Positions 6,183 to 9,982 of a stretch of DNA of 9,982 bases are shown here, one piece after another. How positions within the stretch are numbered: position 1 is the stretch's first letter; each line of letters begins with the position of its first letter. Below the pieces are notes generated by a model. That model did no database searches. It saw only the letters and a list, made by a program, of their open reading frames with translations, and was not told the origin of the DNA. This DNA is from Acidimicrobiaceae bacterium (GTDB lineage: Bacteria > Actinomycetota > Acidimicrobiia > Acidimicrobiales > Ilumatobacteraceae), in NCBI GenBank assembly GCA_002727235.1, contig PBWL01000007.1, forward strand, positions 10,508 through 20,489, written 5' to 3'. The translations under genes and the position numbers were made by a program.

Positions 6183-7523
6183 ATGGAACAGTTAACGAAC
6201 GAAACCGTTGAGTTATTGCAAACGATGATTCGTAACCAGTGCGTCAACGACGGCACTGCAGAATCAGGGCAAGAAGAACGTAACGCTGACACGTTGGTGA
6301 ATTTCATCGAAGGGGCGGGTCTCGATGTCGAGGTCTACGACGCGGCCCCCGGCCGGCGATCGATGGTTGCCCGCATCGAAGGCAGCGACCCAGCTGCTCC
6401 GAGTCTCTGCCTAATGGGGCATACCGATGTGGTGCCGGTGAACCCCAATGGCTGGAGTCGTGACCCGTTTGGTGGCGAACTCGTTGACGGTGAGGTTTGG
6501 GGCCGGGGCGCAGTTGACATGTTAAACCTCACCTCGTCGATGGCGGTTGCGTTTCGGCATCTTGCGATCTCTGGTTTCCGTCCAAAAGGAGACCTCATCT
6601 ACTTCGGCGTTGCTGACGAGGAGTCAGGGTCGGCATACGGCGCCCAATGGATGGCTGATAATTACCCCGATGCCATCCGCGCTGACTACGTGCTCACCGA
6701 AAATGGAGGGCTTCACGACGGCCCCACTCACTCACCTTCCGTCTCAATGAACGTTGGAGAAAAAGGGGTTGCGTGGCGACGCGTACGCGTGCACGGAACG
6801 CCAGGTCATGGGTCGACTCCATTTAGAAGCGATAACGCTCTCGTTCGAGCAGCAGCGGTCGTTCAACGCATTGCTGACTATCGCCCCCCAGCACGTTTTC
6901 ACGAACACTGGGGAACCCAAGTCGCCAACATGGATATCGACGATGAGACCAAAGCGATCATGTTGGACCCCAACAAAATTGATGACTATCTCGAGTCGTT
7001 TCCGCATCGTGGCGCCGCTGCTCATCTATGGAGTTGTTGTCATACGACAATGAGCCCAAACGTCGTTGCCGCCGACCACATCATGAAGACGAACGTCATC
7101 CCTGATTCCATCGATCTCAACATCGATGTTCGCACGATGCCCGGAGACCACACCGACGAGGTCGATGCACACCTTCAGGCCGCTCTTGGAGATCTCTATG
7201 ACGCCGTCGACGTCGAGATCATTATGAATGACCCAGCGAGCTTGTCGCCCACCGACACCCCACTCTGGGATTCGATTCAACGCGCGGTCGGAAAACCATT
7301 TCCTGGTATGTCGATTACGCCACAACTCGTTGTCGGATTCACCGACGCCCGGGTGTACCGCAACATGGGGTCGATCGCGTATGGCGCAGGGTTGTTCAGC
7401 CCGTCGGTGTCACCCGGGGACTTCAGTACACGATTCCATGGGAACGACGAACGAGTCGATGTCGAAAGTCTCGAGTTATCAACGAACTTCTGGATCGATG
7501 TCGCCAAAGATCTCCTCGCCTGA
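6183..7523 (+). CDS. M20 family zinc metallopeptidase/amidohydrolase (ArgE/DapE/ACY1 group)
   Basis: The 446-residue protein is a two-zinc hydrolase that cleaves a peptide or N-acyl amide bond. The metal and catalytic residues are all visible: H80 and D82 in GHTDVVPV, bridging D112 in GRGAVDM, E146 and E147 in ADEESGS, E173 in TENGG, and H419 in STRFHGNDERV. The inserted dimerisation domain (about 190-310) starts with GEKGVAWRRVRVHGTPGHGS, whose H209 belongs to the conserved substrate-side motif. The substrate cannot be read from sequence: acyl-amino acids, dipeptides and succinyl-diaminopimelate are all possible, although the length is nearer to the broad M20 peptidases than to DapE. Residues 120 onward lack an obvious signal or membrane span, so it is cytoplasmic. 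The start is ATG 6183 because of the strong ribosome site; upstream in-frame sequence overlaps the divergent dehydrogenase. Two adjacent Cys (285-286) are present. Confidence 0.93.
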   Translation: MEQLTNETVELLQTMIRNQCVNDGTAESGQEERNADTLVNFIEGAGLDVEVYDAAPGRRSMVARIEGSDPAAPSLCLMGHTDVVPVNPNGWSRDPFGGELVDGEVWGRGAVDMLNLTSSMAVAFRHLAISGFRPKGDLIYFGVADEESGSAYGAQWMADNYPDAIRADYVLTENGGLHDGPTHSPSVSMNVGEKGVAWRRVRVHGTPGHGSTPFRSDNALVRAAAVVQRIADYRPPARFHEHWGTQVANMDIDDETKAIMLDPNKIDDYLESFPHRGAAAHLWSCCHTTMSPNVVAADHIMKTNVIPDSIDLNIDVRTMPGDHTDEVDAHLQAALGDLYDAVDVEIIMNDPASLSPTDTPLWDSIQRAVGKPFPGMSITPQLVVGFTDARVYRNMGSIAYGAGLFSPSVSPGDFSTRFHGNDERVDVESLELSTNFWIDVAKDLLA

Positions 7524-7544
7524 CTTACCCAGAATTGACTCGCT

Positions 7545-7578
7545 GCGGGGCTCTCACTGGAGGCCGCCACGCACATCT
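7545..7578 (+). terminator. Weak hairpin after the M20 gene, possible terminator
   Basis: GCGG (7545-7548) can pair with CCGC (7564-7567), and CTC (7551-7553) with GAG (7560-7562), leaving a small internal loop. A short ATCTTT run follows at 7575-7580, eight bases after the stem. The stem is interrupted and the T-run is short and displaced, so this is only a candidate. The rest of the 79-bp gap from 7524 holds nothing else on the plus strand that I recognise. Confidence 0.25.
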
Positions 7579-7583
7579 TTCCA

Positions 7584-7601
7584 TGAATGGAGCACCATTC
7601 A
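7584..7601 (-). other. Perfect hairpin in the tRNA-Ala 3' trailer
   Basis: TGAATGG (7584-7590) and CCATTCA (7595-7601) form a 7-bp perfect stem around a 4-nt loop, starting two bases beyond the discriminator of the tRNA on the minus strand. No T-run follows (the minus strand continues TGGAAAGATG), so it is not a standard intrinsic terminator. It may be a processing or end-protecting structure in the precursor. Confidence 0.5.
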
Positions 7602-7602
7602 G

Positions 7603-7676
7603 TGGAGACGATGGGAATCGAACCCACGACCCCCTGCTTGCAAAGCAGGTGCTCTAGCCAACTGAGCTACGTCCCC
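7603..7676 (-). tRNA. tRNA-Ala (anticodon UGC)
   Basis: On the minus strand the acceptor 5' strand GGGGACG pairs with CGTCTCC at the 3' end, with the G3:U70 wobble that identifies alanine tRNAs. The D region TAGCTCAGTTGG and the T arm GTGGGTTCGATTCCCAT are standard. The anticodon stem CCTGC/GCAGG closes a 7-nt loop TTTGCAA, giving anticodon TGC (7642-7640). The discriminator is A at 7603 and CCA is not encoded, since CTG follows. UGC reads GCA, and with wobble other Ala codons. The gene stands alone, without other tRNAs nearby. Confidence 0.97.
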
Positions 7677-7685
7677 TGGCACCCG

Positions 7686-7710
7686 AAAAGACTATCGGCC
7701 AGAACGATAG
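7686..7710 (-). terminator. Probable intrinsic terminator of the zinc-ribbon gene
   Basis: On the minus strand CTATCG (7710-7705), a 7-nt loop, and CGATAG (7697-7692) form a perfect 6-bp stem that is followed at once by TCTTTT (7691-7686). It lies 15 bp after the zinc-ribbon stop and before the tRNA gene. The stem has only three G-C or C-G pairs per arm, so its efficiency may be modest. Confidence 0.5.
7689..7694 (-). promoter_or_regulatory. Possible -10 element of tRNA-Ala
   Basis: TAGTCT on the minus strand fits TANNNT and would place transcription start near 7682, about six bases before the mature tRNA 5' end. It overlaps the 3' arm of the hairpin proposed as the zinc-ribbon terminator, so only one of the two readings may be right. 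No clear -35 box was found. Confidence 0.25.
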
Positions 7711-7724
7711 AGCGGTCTGTGCAC

Positions 7725-7904
7725 TCAGTCGTCTTTCAACGCAACGGCGTTCGGAGTGACGTTCATCTTCGGCTCATACTCGGCGACATAAACATCGGTG
7801 CGCTCGGCACCATACTTTGCACGAAGCGCAGCTCGACACGATTCGCACGGCCCGTAGAACTCTGAAGTCACCGACATTTCACATCGGGGGCAGATGAAGT
7901 CCAT
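7725..7904 (-). CDS. Small zinc-ribbon protein, function unknown
   Basis: The 59-residue product starts MDFICPRCEM and carries two CxxC knuckles, C5-C8 and C20-C23, spaced as in a rubredoxin-type zinc ribbon that binds one Zn ion. The intervening FYGPCESCRAALRA segment looks like a small protein I associate with actinobacteria, whose role is not known. The rest is polar, ending in an acidic KDD. Two ATG codons stand in tandem (7907 and 7904). The second is exactly 6 nt after a TACATT hexamer, so I chose it; the first would add one Met. It follows the permease gene by about 18 bp on the same strand and may be co-transcribed with it or made from its own promoter. A hairpin with a T-run follows. 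Confidence 0.8.
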   Translation of the reverse strand: MDFICPRCEMSVTSEFYGPCESCRAALRAKYGAERTDVYVAEYEPKMNVTPNAVALKDD

Positions 7905-7910
7905 CATTGA

Positions 7911-7916
7911 AATGTA
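7911..7916 (-). promoter_or_regulatory. Probable -10 element of the zinc-ribbon gene, leaderless
   Basis: TACATT on the minus strand fits TANNNT and ends 6 nt before the ATG at 7904, in the short gap after the permease stop. TTGGGC (7936-7931) could be a -35 box but the 14-bp spacing is short. No Shine-Dalgarno sequence is present in the gap. Confidence 0.4.
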
Positions 7917-7922
7917 CCGAAC

Positions 7923-8657
7923 TCAGTAGAGCCCAATGAGGTGCCCAGACAACCCAATAGCGGCAATCACCATCGCTATCCGGATCAATTTCTCGCCACC
8001 TTTGACCGCAACCTGCGCCCCGCACCAGCCACCAACAAAGAACCCAGCGGCAAGAATAATGGCTGGGAGCCACACGATATTTCCCGACAACAAAAACACT
8101 GGAAGGGCGATGACGGTCACCGTTAACGACACCACCATCTTCACGCTGTTCGCCGTCACAAGATCGAAACCTGCTCGCGTGAGAGCTACGAGTAACACCA
8201 GACCTATGCCGGCCTGAAATGCGCCACCGAACGCACCAATCAATCCAAAGATGACCACGGTTAACCATGTCGGCCACGGTTCAAGGCCGTCATGCGCCGT
8301 TGGTTTCCGCACGGTGAGCACGATGAGGGGAATCATCAACACGCCAAACACAATCTCGAATGCCCGGTCGGGAAGGCGACTAATCGTCAGCGAACCGATC
8401 AGTGAGCCAACGAGCGTTGGCGCCAGCACTGGAATCGCCTTGGAGAGCCCGTCGACCCCGAGACGACGAAAGGCCACTGTTGCAGATGCTGTCGAGGTGA
8501 GGATGCCGAGACGATTCGACCCGTTTGCACTGTTGCCCGGAACACCCGCGAGCACCAGTAGCGGAACCGTCAACATGGATCCCCCACCGGCGACGGTGTT
8601 GATGATGCCTGCGATCACGCCGCCACCAGCCAACAACAACATTTCCCACCACGTCAC
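7923..8657 (-). CDS. TSUP/TauE-SafE (DUF81) family membrane permease
   Basis: This 244-residue hydrophobic protein has the two-half pseudo-repeat of the TSUP family. The first half carries NTVAGGGSMLTVPLL (20-34) and the downstream GNSANGSN (41-48); the second half carries GAFGGAFQAGIG (141-152) and TANSVKM (168-174). About seven or eight membrane spans are visible, with a charged loop near 117-130. Family members export or import sulfite, sulfonates or other small organic anions; the substrate here cannot be assigned, and no sulfur gene lies nearby. The GTG start is preceded by no ribosome site but by TAGGGT 8 nt upstream. An internal ATG at residue 6 is an alternative. The gene is divergent from the propeller gene by 35 bp and upstream of the zinc-ribbon gene. 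Confidence 0.9.
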   Translation of the reverse strand: MTWWEMLLLAGGGVIAGIINTVAGGGSMLTVPLLVLAGVPGNSANGSNRLGILTSTASATVAFRRLGVDGLSKAIPVLAPTLVGSLIGSLTISRLPDRAFEIVFGVLMIPLIVLTVRKPTAHDGLEPWPTWLTVVIFGLIGAFGGAFQAGIGLVLLVALTRAGFDLVTANSVKMVVSLTVTVIALPVFLLSGNIVWLPAIILAAGFFVGGWCGAQVAVKGGEKLIRIAMVIAAIGLSGHLIGLY

Positions 8658-8665
8658 AGGAGTTC

Positions 8666-8671
8666 ACCCTA
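8666..8671 (-). promoter_or_regulatory. Possible -10 element of the TSUP gene
   Basis: TAGGGT on the minus strand fits TANNNT and ends 8 nt before the GTG at 8657, close enough for a leaderless or nearly leaderless mRNA. No -35 box at a normal distance was seen. It lies only 9 bp from the proposed plus-strand -10 element. Confidence 0.35.
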
Positions 8672-8680
8672 CGGGGCACG

Positions 8681-8686
8681 TACGCT
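8681..8686 (+). promoter_or_regulatory. Probable -10 element of the propeller gene, leaderless
   Basis: TACGCT fits TANNNT and ends exactly 6 nt before the GTG at 8693. The intervening CAAGAG is purine-rich but directly abuts the start codon, too close for a normal ribosome site, which favours leaderless initiation. Confidence 0.4.
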
Positions 8687-8692
8687 CAAGAG

Positions 8693-9982
8693 GTGCTTCG
8701 TCGTTTTTCATCGCACCCCACAGATGCCGTTGACGATGTTGATGATGCCGACCCCGGTGACCCAACGGTATTTCGAGCTTCAGAAGACGACACCCGAGAG
8801 GAACATCGGCACAATTCGAATGCCGGCAAAATGCTGGGGACGGTGATTGCGGTTGCGATGCTCGGCGCAATCGTTGTTGGCGGCGTTCAGTGGATCGAAC
8901 GTGAACGAGATGTTGTTCCCGACCCAGTGAGTTGGACCTCGATCGTTACCGCAGACAGGGTCACCGGCGATCTCACACTTCGGTACAGCGACCTCGCTGT
9001 CGCCGCAACAACCAATCACGGACCACGAATATCCGCCGTGCTCGATGGCGGGGGTGCGGTGGCGGTGGTACTTCCGAATCAAGTGATTGTCGAGCCATTC
9101 GATTTATTGCCGACGACGCTGGATATTCCGCAAGGACATCGAGTGAGTGCCTTGCCAACAGCGAATGATCTCAGCGTCGTGATCGGCGACGACAGTGGTG
9201 GCAACCTCGCCATCGTCACCGATGTCGCTGGACTCCGACCGGTCGTGATGGACCTTGGAGTGTTCACCGATGAACCGAATCCTCGGTACTTCCCAACCGA
9301 CATCCGTCACGATTCTGCGGGAACACTGTTCGCAATCGCTGACACCGTCAACTTTCAAACCGTGCTCGTCACCCCGTCATCAACGACACCCGTGTATCTG
9401 CCCGACCTTGCACTCGCTGTCCATCCTCAGTTGGTGGTGACCAGCCAAACCGTGGGCGACCGGGCCGAAATCGGGCTGTTTGACCCCAACGGAGATCGCA
9501 TCAGAACGATCAGCACCCCAGCGGTACGAGGTGGTGCTATCACGGCCGATGGCGAGCGATTTGTGTTCGTAACCAAAGAGGGGCGCATCATGCGTGTCGC
9601 TCGCAACTCTAACGACCTTGAAGATCTTGGAGGACTCGAACTGCCTGAGGGCGAAACAGTGAACACCATCGCCACCGTTGGTGGAGGAAGTCGTCTTTGG
9701 GTGCGCTCTGATCACACCGCCTATGTCGTCGATCTTTCTGGTGGCATTCGTGGTCGCTGGTCTGCGAATGCCCCGATCACCGAGGAACCGCTCACGATGC
9801 TGAGTCGCTGCGCCGTCGTGCACGCAGATGGAGTAAGCCGTCTCGTCAGCCTGCTCACAGGTCGGGAACTCAACATGGTCACCGGCATTGCCGGTATGTC
9901 GCGCAGTGATGACGGCTGTTTGGTCACCGGGGTTCGCTCATCTGACCGGTCTGGTGTGCTCGTCGGAGAGTTCGAAATGGTG
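8693..9982 (+). CDS. Membrane-anchored protein with a probable extracytoplasmic beta-propeller (partial, 3' end outside)
   Basis: The frame from GTG 8693 stays open for 430 codons to the window end. I do not recognise the family. Residues 1-46 are polar and acidic (DAVDDVDDADPGD at 11-23) and would be cytoplasmic. Residues 47-66 form a single membrane span (MLGTVIAVAMLGAIVVGGVQ) followed by ERERD, giving a type II anchor. From about residue 80 the chain is a series of units of about 35-40 residues, each with beta strands and small turns: near 113-140, 151-189, 203-237, 240-276, 282-318, 323-356 and 366-398, then the start of another. Units such as GAITADGERFVFVTKEGRIMR look like WD40/TolB-type blades. 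No catalytic motif is visible; a binding or sensing role outside the membrane is inferred. Only two Cys occur (373, 408). It is divergent from the TSUP gene. Confidence 0.8.
   Translation, partial: MLRRFSSHPTDAVDDVDDADPGDPTVFRASEDDTREEHRHNSNAGKMLGTVIAVAMLGAIVVGGVQWIERERDVVPDPVSWTSIVTADRVTGDLTLRYSDLAVAATTNHGPRISAVLDGGGAVAVVLPNQVIVEPFDLLPTTLDIPQGHRVSALPTANDLSVVIGDDSGGNLAIVTDVAGLRPVVMDLGVFTDEPNPRYFPTDIRHDSAGTLFAIADTVNFQTVLVTPSSTTPVYLPDLALAVHPQLVVTSQTVGDRAEIGLFDPNGDRIRTISTPAVRGGAITADGERFVFVTKEGRIMRVARNSNDLEDLGGLELPEGETVNTIATVGGGSRLWVRSDHTAYVVDLSGGIRGRWSANAPITEEPLTMLSRCAVVHADGVSRLVSLLTGRELNMVTGIAGMSRSDDGCLVTGVRSSDRSGVLVGEFEMV

Noticed and set aside
6107..6307. N-terminal extension of the acyl-CoA dehydrogenase to the Met at 6307
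   Set aside because: The extra 67 residues do not resemble the family, run antisense through the M20 start, and the promoter at 6113-6140 lies downstream of them.
7603..7676. tRNA gene as an integration (att) site of a mobile element
   Set aside because: No integrase, no duplicated tRNA 3' end and no foreign-looking gene block is visible on either side within the window.
1..9982. CRISPR arrays, insertion sequences, toxin-antitoxin pairs, phage or secretion clusters
   Set aside because: Looked for on both strands; no regularly spaced repeats, transposase or integrase motifs, or paired small genes of these kinds were seen.

Overview
This window looks like ordinary chromosome from a high-GC Gram-positive bacterium (Actinomycetota), most likely the Acidimicrobiia (for example the Ilumatobacter group). 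That placement is inference. It rests on the moderately GC-rich codon use, the many GTG starts, the close packing of genes, the small zinc-ribbon protein, the Thr-rich lipoprotein linkers, and start codons placed directly after -10-like hexamers (leaderless mRNAs). No phage, transposon, integrase, CRISPR array or defence gene is visible.

Layout. Bases 1-3088 (+ strand): the tail of a probable hotdog-fold thioesterase, a TrmH/SpoU-type RNA 2'-O-ribose methyltransferase joined to it by a GTGA stop/start overlap, an AhpD-like peroxidase-related protein, and a DUF389 membrane protein with a long C-terminal region of three diverged repeats. Bases 3112-4005 (- strand): a Thr-rich secreted lipoprotein of unknown function. 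Bases 4038-4922 (+): PurU, formyltetrahydrofolate deformylase. Bases 4928-6106 (-): an acyl-CoA dehydrogenase that ends 5 bp from the PurU stop. Bases 6183-7523 (+): an M20 family metallopeptidase/amidohydrolase divergent from the dehydrogenase. Bases 7603-7676 (-): tRNA-Ala(UGC). Bases 7725-7904 (-): a 59-residue zinc-ribbon protein. Bases 7923-8657 (-): a TSUP/TauE-SafE family permease. Bases 8693-9982 (+, open at the window end): a membrane-anchored protein with a probable beta-propeller outside the membrane.

The genes do not form one pathway. They are short transcription units in alternating orientation, mainly housekeeping (RNA modification, one-carbon metabolism, acyl-CoA oxidation, peptide or amide hydrolysis, a tRNA) plus several envelope proteins of unknown role. 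No stretch of 300 bases lacks a gene; the longest gaps are about 75-80 bp, and most are under 60 bp.

I did not find a clear new multi-gene system. The points most worth checking are: (i) a repeated promoter layout in which a -10-like hexamer sits 6 nt before the start codon, which also decides several starts; (ii) an acyl-CoA dehydrogenase whose usual catalytic Glu is replaced by Pro while a Glu is present at the isovaleryl-CoA dehydrogenase position; (iii) three alpha-beta repeats in the DUF389 tail; (iv) the unfamiliar anchored propeller protein; (v) a tRNA trailer hairpin that could compete with the acceptor stem.
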